Of a stretch of 64,000 nucleotides of DNA, positions 1-7,711 are shown in pieces. The first letter of the stretch is position 1. Each line of letters opens with the position of its first letter. The position numbers and the translations under genes were made by a program. Origin of the DNA: Bacteroidales bacterium UBA3843. Lineage in GTDB: Bacteria; Bacteroidota; Bacteroidia; Bacteroidales; Paludibacteraceae. Where the stretch lies: the NCBI GenBank assembly GCA_002392745.1, contig DGHR01000014.1, positions 172,023 through 236,022 of the forward strand, in the 5' to 3' direction. The notes under the pieces are model-generated. The model had not been told where the DNA came from. It made no database searches and saw nothing but the letters and a program-made list of their open reading frames with translations.

Positions 1-427
1 TCTTTACGAAGTGTGCCTGCCATGCCACCTCTACGATGAAGCGGACTGCCAGACGGGTCTCTTTGTTAGCGCCGCAGAATGCATCTACTACGTACAAGTT
101 CTTGTTGCTCAGCTCCTTGATAGCCAGCTCTTTTACCTTGGCCCATACTTCTTCGGACATCGGGTGGTTGTCGTTCTTGTAGCCCTCAGTGGTCCACCAT
201 ACGTTGTTGTGGCTCTGCGCATCGTCAACGATGTATTTGTCCTTAGGTGAACGGCCGGTGTAGATACCGGTCATCACGTTTACTGCTCCGAGCTCGGTCA
301 GCTGGCCTTTGTCATAGCCGGTCAGCTCGGGCTTGGTCTCCTCGGCGAACAGATACTCGTACGACGGGTTGTGTGCAATTACGGTGGCACCCTTAATGCC
401 ATACTTGGTTAAATCTAATTCTTTCAT
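1..427 (-). CDS. pckA: Phosphoenolpyruvate carboxykinase (ATP), N-terminal part
   Basis: Only the first 142 codons are present; the gene runs off the left edge. The enzyme interconverts oxaloacetate plus ATP with phosphoenolpyruvate plus CO2 in the cytoplasm. In anaerobic Bacteroidota it often runs in the CO2-fixing direction towards succinate. The translation starts MKELDLTKYGIKG and contains ELGAVNVMTGIYTGRSPKDKY, the family's conserved N-terminal signature with the Arg that binds oxaloacetate. The ATG at 425-427 is the natural start. A good promoter lies 80-110 bp upstream. The gene is divergent from sua5. Identification is from recalled family similarity and is strong; the catalytic kinase domain lies outside the window. 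Confidence 0.93.
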   Translation of the reverse strand, partial: MKELDLTKYGIKGATVIAHNPSYEYLFAEETKPELTGYDKGQLTELGAVNVMTGIYTGRSPKDKYIVDDAQSHNNVWWTTEGYKNDNHPMSEEVWAKVKELAIKELSNKNLYVVDAFCGANKETRLAVRFIVEVAWQAHFVK

Positions 428-505
428 TGTGATTAGTTATTTTAGTGTGTTAATTAAATCAAAAATGCGGCGGCACGCATAGTCGCGTACCTTTTTAATC
501 GGGTA

Positions 506-537
506 CAAAATTACAACAAAATTTGCAATTGTGCAAA
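506..537 (-). promoter_or_regulatory. Promoter of pckA
   Basis: Read on the minus strand there is a -33 TTTG (534-537), a 20-bp spacer, and a -7 TAATTTTG (506-513). This matches the Bacteroidota housekeeping-sigma consensus exactly. A second TTTG on the plus strand (522-525) lies in the spacer, the same offset as in the two bidirectional promoters at 30466 and 34083, but here no plus-strand -7 box follows. Confidence 0.8.
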
Positions 538-583
538 TGGAGCAACCTTTTTTTAAGAAAAATTCTTAAAATTGTGCATTCTA

Positions 584-615
584 TTTGGCAAACTCGTGTT
601 TTTTTACTACCTTTG
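584..615 (+). promoter_or_regulatory. Promoter of the sua5 operon, giving a near-leaderless transcript
   Basis: A -33 TTTG (584-587), 20-bp spacer and -7 TACCTTTG (608-615) form a consensus promoter. The start codon of sua5 begins at 625, only 9 nt after the box, so transcription should begin at or just before the ATG. Confidence 0.8.
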
Positions 616-624
616 CGGCGTTTT

Positions 625-1242
625 ATGGATTTCGGACGTTACGAGAAAGAGGATTTGCAGGCAGCATTGCAGGTGTTGCGCGAGGGTGGAATCATTGTCT
701 ATCCTACAGATACTGTGTGGGGTATAGGTTGTGATGCCACCAATGCGGAGGCTGTCCGGAAAATCTATGCGCTGAAGCAGCGCGAGGATAGCAAATCGAT
801 GCTGGTGCTGCTGGACAGTGACGCCAAGCTGGACTATTATGTGGATGTGCCGGAGGCGGCGGAAATGCTATTAGGAGTACAGAATACAGAGTACGGGCAG
901 ACCGATATACAAGACGAAAACGCCAAGCCAATAACGATTATCTATCCCAATGCGCGGCATTTGGCGGAGAATCTGGTGGCCGGCGACGGCAGTATAGGTA
1001 TCCGCATCACGCACGAACCCTTCAGCCAAGCGCTGTGTGCCCAGCTGAAAAAGCCCATAGTATCCACCAGCGCGAACATCAGCGGTCATCCCACTGCACG
1101 TTTCTTCCATGAGATAGAAGAAGCTGTTCTAAACGGTGCGGACTATGTATGCCGTTTCCGCAGGGAGGATGTCACACCCCATCAGCCCAGCAGCATCATC
1201 AAACTGAACAGCGACAACACGTTTGTTATCATCAGACAATAA
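625..1242 (+). CDS. sua5: Threonylcarbamoyl-AMP synthase (Sua5/YwlC/TsaC family)
   Basis: The enzyme makes threonylcarbamoyl-AMP from threonine, bicarbonate and ATP, the first step of t6A37 tRNA modification. The 205-residue protein is one YrdC-type domain, as in TsaC. It shows the N-terminal GGIIVYPTDTVWGIGCDA motif, KQRE.SKSM, and PIVSTSANISGHPT near residues 150-165. An earlier in-frame start at 523 exists but lies upstream of the promoter, so the ATG at 625 is preferred. The gene heads a short operon with a sugar transferase and xseB. Compared with TsaC there is a modest insertion after VLLDSDAKL; it lacks the extra C-terminal Sua5 domain. Confidence 0.93.
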   Translation: MDFGRYEKEDLQAALQVLREGGIIVYPTDTVWGIGCDATNAEAVRKIYALKQREDSKSMLVLLDSDAKLDYYVDVPEAAEMLLGVQNTEYGQTDIQDENAKPITIIYPNARHLAENLVAGDGSIGIRITHEPFSQALCAQLKKPIVSTSANISGHPTARFFHEIEEAVLNGADYVCRFRREDVTPHQPSSIIKLNSDNTFVIIRQ

Positions 1243-1250
1243 ATGCCCCA

Positions 1251-2534
1251 ATGGTAAATGTTATGACTCTCAGACGTAAACAACAGCTATGGTATATTCT
1301 GGCCGACCTGGTCAGTAGCGAGCTGGTGTGGCTGTGTTTTCTGGGCTTCCGGTGGATTGTCTTTGACGGCCGGGTCGAGTCGCTGAGGGATGTGCTGGTG
1401 CCGGCTTTCAGTTTCTGGTTGCCTTTGGTGGTGTATCCGTTGGTGTGTCTGTCGGTCTATTACCTGTCCGGATATTACCTACGGCCGTTCCAAAAACCGC
1501 TGTGGCGGGAGTTTCTCCGCACGTTGTGTTCGGCTTTTGTGGTCTCGCTTCTGTTCTTTTTCATCATTATCATTGATGACTCGGCCGAGAATTACCAACG
1601 CTATTTGCTGTCGCTGGCTGTCCTGTTTGGTCTTCAATTCGTACTGAGTTATATCCCTCGTCTGACGATTACGCTTCTCTCGCGCCGCCGCGGAGTGATG
1701 CGTACGCAAACCGTTCATTCGATGGAGGAGGCAAAGCAGTTGGTGGCCGGCGAACAGGACGAAGTGATTATTGACCTGCCCGCGGGTTATACCGACCGTG
1801 AATTATATATGCTGATAGCCGAGTTGTATCCTCTCTCGTGTGAAATCAGTATGGTGCCGCGTGTGTATGATATGCTGACGGGAGCCGCGCGCATAGGCCA
1901 TCTCGACCGTCCGTCGCTTATCCGTATCACGGAATACCATATGACGGACGCGGAGCTATGTATCAAGCGTGCGTTCGATATCGTCGTTTCTATCGCGGGG
2001 ATGATAGTCCTGTCGCCTCTGCTGGCGTTAATCGCTCTGCAGGTGAAATGTTCCTCCCGCGGACCTGTCTTCTATACCCAAGAGCGTATCGGGATGTACG
2101 GAATACCCTTCCGTATCTGTAAGTTCCGCACGATGATTGACCATGCGGAGGCGGACGGCGTGCCGCAGGTGACGGCGGACAACGACCCGCGTATAACGGG
2201 GATAGGCTACTGGCTCCGCAAGTTCCGTCTGGACGAACTGCCGCAGCTATGGAACATTCTCAAGGGGGATATGTCGATAGTGGGACCGCGGCCCGAAAGA
2301 CCGTATTTCATCAAGCAGATTATGAAGGAAGCACCCTACTACTGCCTCCTCTATAAAGTCCGTCCGGGACTCACCAGCTGGGGGCCGATACGCGTGGGCT
2401 ATACCGACACGATGGAGAAGATGATCGAACGCCTGAATGCGGACATCGTCTATACAGAGAACATGTCCCTTCTGCTCGACCTCAAAATCATGTTCTTCAC
2501 TATCGGAGTGATCTTGAAAGGGAAAGGCAAATAA
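1251..2534 (+). CDS. Polyprenyl glycosylphosphotransferase (bacterial sugar transferase)
   Basis: Transfers a sugar-1-phosphate from a nucleotide sugar to undecaprenyl phosphate, starting capsule or exopolysaccharide repeat synthesis at the inner membrane. The 427-residue protein has four hydrophobic segments in its first 150 residues, a central linker domain, another membrane-associated segment (IVVSIAGMIVLSPLLALIAL), then the catalytic part with GPVFYTQERIG, FRICKFRTM, RKFRLDELPQLWNILKGDMS and VGPRPERP, all diagnostic of PF02397. It starts 8 bp after the sua5 stop; an ATG at 1263 is an equally possible start. No glycosyltransferase or flippase genes follow, so it is an orphan initiator rather than part of a visible capsule cluster. 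Confidence 0.9.
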   Translation: MVNVMTLRRKQQLWYILADLVSSELVWLCFLGFRWIVFDGRVESLRDVLVPAFSFWLPLVVYPLVCLSVYYLSGYYLRPFQKPLWREFLRTLCSAFVVSLLFFFIIIIDDSAENYQRYLLSLAVLFGLQFVLSYIPRLTITLLSRRRGVMRTQTVHSMEEAKQLVAGEQDEVIIDLPAGYTDRELYMLIAELYPLSCEISMVPRVYDMLTGAARIGHLDRPSLIRITEYHMTDAELCIKRAFDIVVSIAGMIVLSPLLALIALQVKCSSRGPVFYTQERIGMYGIPFRICKFRTMIDHAEADGVPQVTADNDPRITGIGYWLRKFRLDELPQLWNILKGDMSIVGPRPERPYFIKQIMKEAPYYCLLYKVRPGLTSWGPIRVGYTDTMEKMIERLNADIVYTENMSLLLDLKIMFFTIGVILKGKGK

Positions 2535-2536
2535 CT

Positions 2537-2701
2537 ATGACATACGATGAGAATATAAAGAAAGCGGAGAGTATTATCGCGCAACTCGAAGCCTCCGAAG
2601 CCATCTCTATGGAGGAATACCGCCGTCTGGCGGCTGAGGCTACCGCATTGCTGAAACAATGCAAGGACGAGCTTACTTCAAATCAACAAGCTGCACGCTG
2701 A
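2537..2701 (+). CDS. xseB: Exodeoxyribonuclease VII small subunit
   Basis: A 54-residue protein starting 2 bp after the sugar transferase stop. The translation, with ENIKKAESIIAQLE near the start, then ISMEEYRRLAAEA and LLKQCKDEL, fits the two-helix XseB fold, which binds the large subunit XseA to make the single-strand exonuclease used in repair. It is short but within the range of Bacteroidota XseB proteins. xseA is not in the window. Its last 29 bp overlap the 3' end of the convergent DUF4249 gene. Confidence 0.85.
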   Translation: MTYDENIKKAESIIAQLEASEAISMEEYRRLAAEATALLKQCKDELTSNQQAAR

Positions 2702-3665
2702 TTGCCGCTACGGTTCCTAAACCGCCTTCCACATTCGAATAGACTTGCACCATTTCCTGGTTCCCCAGGTAATAACTGAGATTGTCCATGATATCAGTCA
2801 TGGTTCGTTGCTTGCCGGGCACGCCGCTTGGCGCGTCCATATACTTGTATCCCGCATATTTTCTGCATGAGCGGTCGAAGAGGAAGTAATCTCTGTTGCA
2901 GGAGAAGACAGCCAGTTTCATGCTCGACACCTGCACCTCCTCATAGTCGCTTTTCTGGCGTTCCCAACGTGTATCTGCAATCAGTTCCACTCTCCGCGGC
3001 TGCTGTAGTGCGGAAGCAGGGATGTATAATATGCTTTTGACATTGCCGCCGTAGTAACCCGACTGCTCGAAGTTGTCCGCCAGAGCGAAGACTGGGTCAG
3101 CAGAATACAGCATGCTGATATGCAGTGTGTCGCGCAGCGGTGACCTCTTGCGTTTGGCGATGAGGGTTCCTGCGCACTCGAAACCAATCATGTCATCGGA
3201 GTTGCCGGTATAGGCATCCAGTTCCACGCTGATGGCAGTCCAGTAATTGTCCTGCAGCCCCCAAGACGTGTCGCGCACGGTGACAGGAGCCGGAATGACC
3301 GTCTTCACATACGCTGTGGGGTAGTCGGGATGGACTACGCTTATCTCTACCGAATCAAACGGATGGAGCGGGTCGTGCGAAGTGAAAGACCTCATCTCCC
3401 CACTCTGTTTCGCAGGCAGGTCCACTCCGTTGACGCGCGTGTGTACCCAAGCGTTGTCCACCAGTCCCTCATCCTTGCTCGTCGTGTCGGCAGGGAATGT
3501 ATGGCGGACCACTACATACGGAGAAAAACCCTGACGCAACGCAGCGTACAGCACCAACTGCTGAGGCTCGTTGCTGTTCTGGAAAGTCACTTCGCGGTAG
3601 AACATGTCCTTACAACTGCAGAAACAGCAGAGGACAATCCATACTATGTAGTAATATCTCTTCAT
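2673..3665 (-). CDS. DUF4249 lipoprotein, partner of the upstream TonB receptor
   Basis: A 330-residue exported protein. The start at 3665 gives MKRYYYIVWIVLCCFCSCK, a signal peptide ending in a lipobox Cys. DUF4249 proteins are beta-rich Bacteroidota lipoproteins encoded directly after TonB-dependent receptors; their substrate is unknown, and they are thought to assist the receptor at the outer membrane. Here the receptor gene ends 111 bp upstream on the same strand, with a 98-bp heptamer repeat filling the gap. Family assignment rests on recalled similarity (FYREVTF, the DSVEI region, DIMDNLSYYLGNQEMVQVYSN near the end) and on the neighbour. Upstream in-frame ATG at 3689 is less likely because it precedes the signal peptide. 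Confidence 0.8.
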   Translation of the reverse strand: MKRYYYIVWIVLCCFCSCKDMFYREVTFQNSNEPQQLVLYAALRQGFSPYVVVRHTFPADTTSKDEGLVDNAWVHTRVNGVDLPAKQSGEMRSFTSHDPLHPFDSVEISVVHPDYPTAYVKTVIPAPVTVRDTSWGLQDNYWTAISVELDAYTGNSDDMIGFECAGTLIAKRKRSPLRDTLHISMLYSADPVFALADNFEQSGYYGGNVKSILYIPASALQQPRRVELIADTRWERQKSDYEEVQVSSMKLAVFSCNRDYFLFDRSCRKYAGYKYMDAPSGVPGKQRTMTDIMDNLSYYLGNQEMVQVYSNVEGGLGTVAAISVQLVDLK

Positions 3666-3676
3666 GTCTGTCTTAT

Positions 3677-3774
3677 AACCAATCACCAATCACCAATAAC
3701 CAATCACCTTTCACCAATAACCAATAACCTTTAACCAATCACCAATAACCAATCACCTTTAACCATTAACCATT
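3677..3774 (+). repeat. Degenerate heptamer tandem repeat, 14 units
   Basis: Fourteen consecutive 7-mers of the forms AACCAAT, CACCAAT, AACCTTT, CACCTTT and AACCATT, with no slip in phase. They exactly fill the spacer between the TonB receptor stop (3776) and the DUF4249 start (3665). The same family occurs at five other spacers in the window. Confidence 0.95.
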
Positions 3775-3775
3775 A

Positions 3776-6301
3776 CTAAAACTTAAAATGATAGCTCAGG
3801 CTCGGGAGTATAGGGAACAGGGTCAGTTGGTACATTTTGCCGGTGAGCGGGTCCATCTCCACGAACATGGGGTTCATATGGCAATAGACGTTGTAGCAAC
3901 TGATGTTCAGTATATGTTCTGCATTGCGCAGCCATCCTCCTTTGCCGTAATAGCCGTCCGCTTTGCCTTTCTTGCCGTTCTCCGAATATTTGTGAGGGAA
4001 ATGGAAATTGATGGAGAGGTCCAGTCTGTGGTAATCCGGCAGTTTGTAGCCGTTTCGTTCGCTGAAATACTCCACGTAGTGTCTGTCCCTGCCCCGAGTG
4101 GCTTCTTCGCTGTAATAGACCTGTGTGGCGAGCGTACCTCTGTTGCCGGTGGCGTACACCCATGTGCCGGCTATGTCGATACGGGGTGTGATCTGGTATT
4201 GCAGTGTGATACTCAGATCGTGTTCGCGGTCGTATTTGGCGTGGAAGGGTTTGCCGTAATTGATGTCGTCAAACTGGCGCATCGTGCGGCTCCATGTGTA
4301 GCCTATCCATCCTGTCACGGGTCCTATCTTGCGTTGTGCGAGAAACTCGACGCCGTAGCTCCAGCCGTTGCCAATCGTCACTTTGCTCTCCCAGTCGGCG
4401 GAATAACCCATATAGCTTGCGCCGTCTTTGTATTCCAGCAGGTTCAGACTCCGTTTGTAATATCCCTCTACCGACAGTTCCACCTGTCCCAGCACGTCAT
4501 AACTGATACCGGCTGCCACCTGCATCGAACGCATCGGAGGCACCTTCTGCGTCACCGGCACCCACATATCGCTCGGCAGCGACAGTGAACTGTTGCCCAG
4601 CAGGTGGACATATTGCGACATATACGAATAGCTTGCCTTGATAGCCACATCCTTGTGCACCAGAAAACGCATGCCGACCCTCGGTTCGAACGACGGGTAC
4701 ACTTTGCCGTGTATGCCGTACATGCTGAACCGCGCGCCGTAGTTCAGACGGAACCAGTTGATAGGGGTCCATGTATCCTCGATGAACGCAGCCACCTCAT
4801 GTCCGTGCAGCACCTCGCCGCCGATGGTGGTGTCTGTGTTGGCTATCGCTGGGGACGCCTCGCCGCTGCTGACGAAGAAATTGTTCTGGACCGACGGCTT
4901 GAAATGGTGGTAGATATATTCCAATCCGGCACGCACTTGGTGCCGCGGACCGGGTGTGTATTCCAACTGCGAGGAGACAGACACGTCGTTAATCATGCTG
5001 TTGTAGCCCATCCGCTGGTTAAAAGAGGAAGTGTCTGTTTCCACATAGGAGATGGTGTTCAGCGACTCGTTGAGCCGGCTGCGGTAGCCGCTGTAATGCA
5101 CGCGTGTGTTGAGGAACAACTGGTGGCTAATCCTGTGCTGCCAGTCCACTGCCGCCAGGGTGTTGCCCCATGTATAGCGCATGCCCATCTTGTACTGCCC
5201 GTCGCGGCCGTTGTACTCTCCGCGGTTGCCCATCTGCATGTATTCGACATCCGAACCGCTATAGACACCTACCGTCAGGCGGTCGCGGTCGGAGAACGTG
5301 TGGCTCAGTTTGGCGTTGATGTCGTAGAAATAATATCCTGCCCAAACCGACATGTTTTCTTCCCTCGCAGCCAGAACGGCTGCGATGATGGGGGCCGTGA
5401 AGAGGTCGAAATAGGTTCTTCGGGCGGATATGTTAAACGTGGTCTTGGCGCGTGGCGAATAGCCTGCTTTCAGGCTGTCCAGTTGCGCTTTGCTGAAGAT
5501 AGGACCCTCCACGTTCACTTTGGCGGCTATCAGTCCTACGGATATTCCTCCGTGCCAGAAGGTGTTGTTTCCCTCTTTCTGGCGGACGTCTATCACCGAG
5601 CTGAGGCGCGAACCGAAACGCGCAGGGAAATTGCCCTTGTAGAGTGTCACGTTTTTGATGGCGTCTGCGTTGAAGACGGAGAACATGCCCAGTGCATGGT
5701 TGATGTTGTATAGCGGTGCGCCGTCCAGCATCACGAGGTTCTCGTCCGGTCCGCCTCCGCGCACGTAGATACCGGCACTGCCTTCTCCGCCGTTCTGCAC
5801 GCCCGGCAGCAGCTGGATGGCCTTCAGCACATCCACTTCGCCGCCGATAGCGGGGATGGACAGGATCTGCGTCACCGGCACTTCAATGGCGCTCATCTGC
5901 ACGTTGTCCGGTGCCGAGATGGACTGGCGGCCCGTGACCGTCACTTCCTGCAGCTGCGTAGCCGGCTGCAATGCAAAATTCAGTGCAAATGAGTTCCCGT
6001 CGTCCGCCTTTCGGGTTTCGACTACCATCGGTTCGTAGCCCACATAGCCTGCCACCAGTACCATAATGGGCTGTTGGCTTTGGCTTTTCGTTATCGTCAA
6101 TGTGTAAAATCCGGCAGTGTTCGTTACCGTGCCCTGATGGGAAATCGTGTCATACACCGATGCTCCAATCAGCCGTTCGCCCGACTCGGCATCCGTGATA
6201 TAACCGCTCACGGTGTAGCCCGGCGAACGATGCGGCATGTTCTGCGCCGCCGCACTCATTGCGACCGACAGAACCAGTATGACTATCTTCAAAATCCGCA
6301 C
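3776..6301 (-). CDS. TonB-dependent outer-membrane receptor with carboxypeptidase-like N-terminal domain
   Basis: An 841-residue receptor for TonB-energised import of an unknown ligand. It has a signal peptide (1-20, ending AAAQ), a CarboxypepD_reg-like domain (about 28-115, GYITDAESGERLIGASVYD), a plug (about 120-225, with GIYVRGGGPDENLVMLDGAPLYN) and a beta-barrel ending in an aromatic residue (SYHFKF). The start codon is GTG at 6299-6301; no in-frame ATG gives a full signal peptide, and the sequence before it is purine-rich. It is shorter than SusC receptors and pairs with DUF4249 rather than SusD, so it is probably not a glycan importer. Residues around GEVDVLKAIQLLPGVQ match the subclass seen with DUF4249. 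Confidence 0.9.
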   Translation of the reverse strand: MRILKIVILVLSVAMSAAAQNMPHRSPGYTVSGYITDAESGERLIGASVYDTISHQGTVTNTAGFYTLTITKSQSQQPIMVLVAGYVGYEPMVVETRKADDGNSFALNFALQPATQLQEVTVTGRQSISAPDNVQMSAIEVPVTQILSIPAIGGEVDVLKAIQLLPGVQNGGEGSAGIYVRGGGPDENLVMLDGAPLYNINHALGMFSVFNADAIKNVTLYKGNFPARFGSRLSSVIDVRQKEGNNTFWHGGISVGLIAAKVNVEGPIFSKAQLDSLKAGYSPRAKTTFNISARRTYFDLFTAPIIAAVLAAREENMSVWAGYYFYDINAKLSHTFSDRDRLTVGVYSGSDVEYMQMGNRGEYNGRDGQYKMGMRYTWGNTLAAVDWQHRISHQLFLNTRVHYSGYRSRLNESLNTISYVETDTSSFNQRMGYNSMINDVSVSSQLEYTPGPRHQVRAGLEYIYHHFKPSVQNNFFVSSGEASPAIANTDTTIGGEVLHGHEVAAFIEDTWTPINWFRLNYGARFSMYGIHGKVYPSFEPRVGMRFLVHKDVAIKASYSYMSQYVHLLGNSSLSLPSDMWVPVTQKVPPMRSMQVAAGISYDVLGQVELSVEGYYKRSLNLLEYKDGASYMGYSADWESKVTIGNGWSYGVEFLAQRKIGPVTGWIGYTWSRTMRQFDDINYGKPFHAKYDREHDLSITLQYQITPRIDIAGTWVYATGNRGTLATQVYYSEEATRGRDRHYVEYFSERNGYKLPDYHRLDLSINFHFPHKYSENGKKGKADGYYGKGGWLRNAEHILNISCYNVYCHMNPMFVEMDPLTGKMYQLTLFPILPSLSYHFKF

Positions 6302-6337
6302 GGACGTTCTCTCTTTAGAGAAGGATTGGAGTTATTT

Positions 6338-6372
6338 CACCAATCACCAATAACCAATAACCAATAACCTTT
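6338..6372 (+). repeat. Heptamer tandem repeat, 5 units
   Basis: Five in-phase 7-mers (CACCAAT twice, AACCAAT twice, AACCTTT) between the stop codon at 6375 and the TonB receptor start. Same family as 3677-3774. Confidence 0.93.
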
Positions 6373-6374
6373 CA

Positions 6375-6896
6375 CTAGAACTGCAATGCCACAGACATCT
6401 CTCCCCGTCTGTTCAAACCGAACACCCATCTCAGGTCGGGACGATGGGCTTTGTCTATGTTGTAGAGTGTTACCGCCTTGTGCATGCGTGCGTATCCAAC
6501 CGCCAGACAGGTAATTCCGGCAACTGTGGTGCCTGCGCCCAGCGAGGTAAGCGTGCTGCTGATATCCAGCATGTAACCCTGCTTGATTTCTCCTTTGATA
6601 CATGAGTAGAGCAATGAACTACCCACGGAGTTGACTAATAGACCTACTCCGAAACAGCTCCAGCCGGCAATACTGAGTTTGTAACCGTTGTTGAACAGTT
6701 CGAACGCTTCCGGGCAGGTGTTTTGGAGGTAGCCTTTGAACTCGCGTTTGTTCATCATGTTGCCGTCCATCATGTATTTGTCTCCCACTCGATAAACGGG
6801 AGACTGCGCCATTACTCCGGTGGTCAGAAGGACAGTTGCTAACAGGATGAAGACTTTTTTCTCTGCCGCTACGGCACGACGAATAAGATGTTTCAT
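6375..6896 (-). CDS. Secreted or membrane protein of unknown function
   Basis: A 173-residue protein starting MKHLIRRAVAAEKKVFILLATVLLTTGVMAQ, a signal peptide or first membrane segment. Two further hydrophobic stretches follow (SIAGWSCFGVGLLVNSVGSSLLY and a second ending AGITCLAVGY). I do not recognise a family with certainty; short proteins with a GDKYMMDG-type N-terminus and paired glycine-rich helices occur in Bacteroidota but have no assigned role. It has its own promoter and is followed by the TonB receptor and DUF4249 genes on the same strand, so the three may form a loose operon. The ATG at 6896 is chosen because it directly begins the signal peptide. Confidence 0.65.
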   Translation of the reverse strand: MKHLIRRAVAAEKKVFILLATVLLTTGVMAQSPVYRVGDKYMMDGNMMNKREFKGYLQNTCPEAFELFNNGYKLSIAGWSCFGVGLLVNSVGSSLLYSCIKGEIKQGYMLDISSTLTSLGAGTTVAGITCLAVGYARMHKAVTLYNIDKAHRPDLRWVFGLNRRGEMSVALQF

Positions 6897-6933
6897 AATT
6901 AGGAGTGTTTGTAGGTGATTTGTTTTTTCGCTG

Positions 6934-6965
6934 CAAATGTACTGTTTTTTTTGCACATACGCAAG
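6934..6965 (-). promoter_or_regulatory. Promoter of the 6375-6896 gene
   Basis: Minus strand: -33 CTTG (6962-6965), 20-bp spacer, -7 TACATTTG (6934-6941). A CAAA lies midway in the spacer, as in several other promoters here. Confidence 0.7.
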
Positions 6966-7062
6966 AATTTAATAACTTTTTATTAAATTAATCGTTCGAA
7001 CGGAGTGAGATAAGACGCTTTTATAGGACACGCCTTGCGTAGGTTTTTCTTCGTTCATTGCA

Positions 7063-7238
7063 TCGGGATTTAATCCCGACATCGGCTCTGTGAGCCGCCT
7101 GTGTGCTCTTGGGTCCTGTACTCGCGCTTTTTGAGCGCGAGTTTTCCTCCTTAGGTCCTGCTCTCGCGGTTAGTACTGCGAGCCTCTCTCTGCTTTCCGG
7201 ATGAGCGCAGCGGTCCGGAAATTCCGGACTTTCCGGAA
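7063..7238. other. Cluster of six consecutive hairpins
   Basis: Inverted repeats with arms at 7063-7070/7072-7079, 7083-7088/7092-7097, 7121-7128/7134-7141 (CTCGCGCT and complement), 7163-7167/7178-7182, 7194-7201/7214-7221 (TTTCCGGA and complement, 8 bp perfect) and 7222-7227/7233-7238. The third is followed by TTTT on the plus strand. The density suggests a structured RNA or a decayed repeat element; no known class is recognised. Confidence 0.75.
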
Positions 7239-7484
7239 CTGTATTTTTTTATGTTTATGTCTTTGAGGGCTTTTTACTTGTAGAGTTGTGCAAAATGATA
7301 GTAAAAGCTGTCTATAAGTTTACTCACAAGGAGTTTTTGGTAGCAATTTGTCTCCGTGCATTTTTGTCGCATCATTGCGACAACCTCTAAAGCACTCAAA
7401 GGGTTGTTGGTTTTTGTTTATTTTTTTAGTGGATAGTAGTGATTCTTTATCCGCTTTATAATCAGCGTTTTATAAAACACTTAT

Positions 7485-7528
7485 CGGAGGCATCTCGAAG
7501 GCATCTCGGAGGCATCCCGAGGGCAACA
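7485..7528 (+). repeat. 11-mer tandem repeat, 4 units
   Basis: Four units of 11 bp: CGGAGGCATCT, CGAAGGCATCT, CGGAGGCATCC and a diverged CGAGGGCAACA. Confidence 0.85.
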
Positions 7529-7603
7529 CGTACTTAAACCGCATATTGATACCCGCCCTGTCTTATATCCCAATCTCAATTTATCCGTTCCGTTTCAATG
7601 CTG

Positions 7604-7635
7604 CAAAGGTACAGCATTTTCGCAGAACGTGCAAA
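7604..7635 (-). promoter_or_regulatory. Orphan promoter reading into the gene-free stretch
   Basis: Minus strand: -33 TTTG (7632-7635), 20-bp spacer, -7 TACCTTTG (7604-7611), a perfect consensus. The next annotated start downstream on this strand is at 6896, about 700 bp away and with its own promoter, so this promoter would make a transcript across the hairpin cluster. Confidence 0.75.
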
Positions 7636-7643
7636 TAAACCAC

Positions 7644-7663
7644 TTGGGAAAAGAGTTGGGAAA
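7644..7663. promoter_or_regulatory. 20-bp element upstream of the orphan promoter (copy 1)
   Basis: The 20 bp TTGGGAAAAGAGTTGGGAAA occur here and, identically, at 8891-8910. Each copy sits 7-8 bp upstream of the -33 box of a minus-strand promoter. It contains two TTGGGAA half-sites 12 bp apart, so it may bind a shared activator. Confidence 0.7.
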
Positions 7664-7711
7664 GTAATCTCCGACTATGAAAAGACACCAACCTCCGGCA
7701 GCGGAAAGAGG

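Larger units (their letters stand above)
6897..7711. other. 815-bp gene-free stretch with hairpin cluster, 11-mer repeat and an orphan promoter
   Basis: No convincing coding region on either strand; the longest start-to-stop frame I noted on the minus strand is 33 codons (7274-7375) and matches nothing I recognise. From left to right it holds the promoter at 6934-6965, six hairpins (7063-7238), an AT-rich part, an 11-mer tandem repeat (7485-7528), a minus-strand promoter (7604-7635) reading into the stretch, and a 20-bp element repeated upstream of the next gene's promoter. Confidence 0.7.

Noticed and set aside
11..250. 79-codon plus-strand frame at the left edge
   Set aside because: Antisense to pckA, whose minus-strand translation is clearly conserved.
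3677..3774. Possible CRISPR array
   Set aside because: Units are 7 bp with no spacers between them and no cas genes are nearby; this is a simple tandem repeat.
3788..5713. Plus-strand open frames of 266 and 369 codons over the TonB receptor
   Set aside because: Opposite-strand shadows of a well-supported receptor gene.
7194..7238. attC-like integron site from the TCCGGA palindromes
   Set aside because: The conserved outer core sites of attC are absent and no integrase or cassette genes are seen.
7274..7375. 33-codon minus-strand frame in the gene-free stretch
   Set aside because: No ribosome-binding site, no recognised sequence pattern and AT-rich composition; expected by chance.
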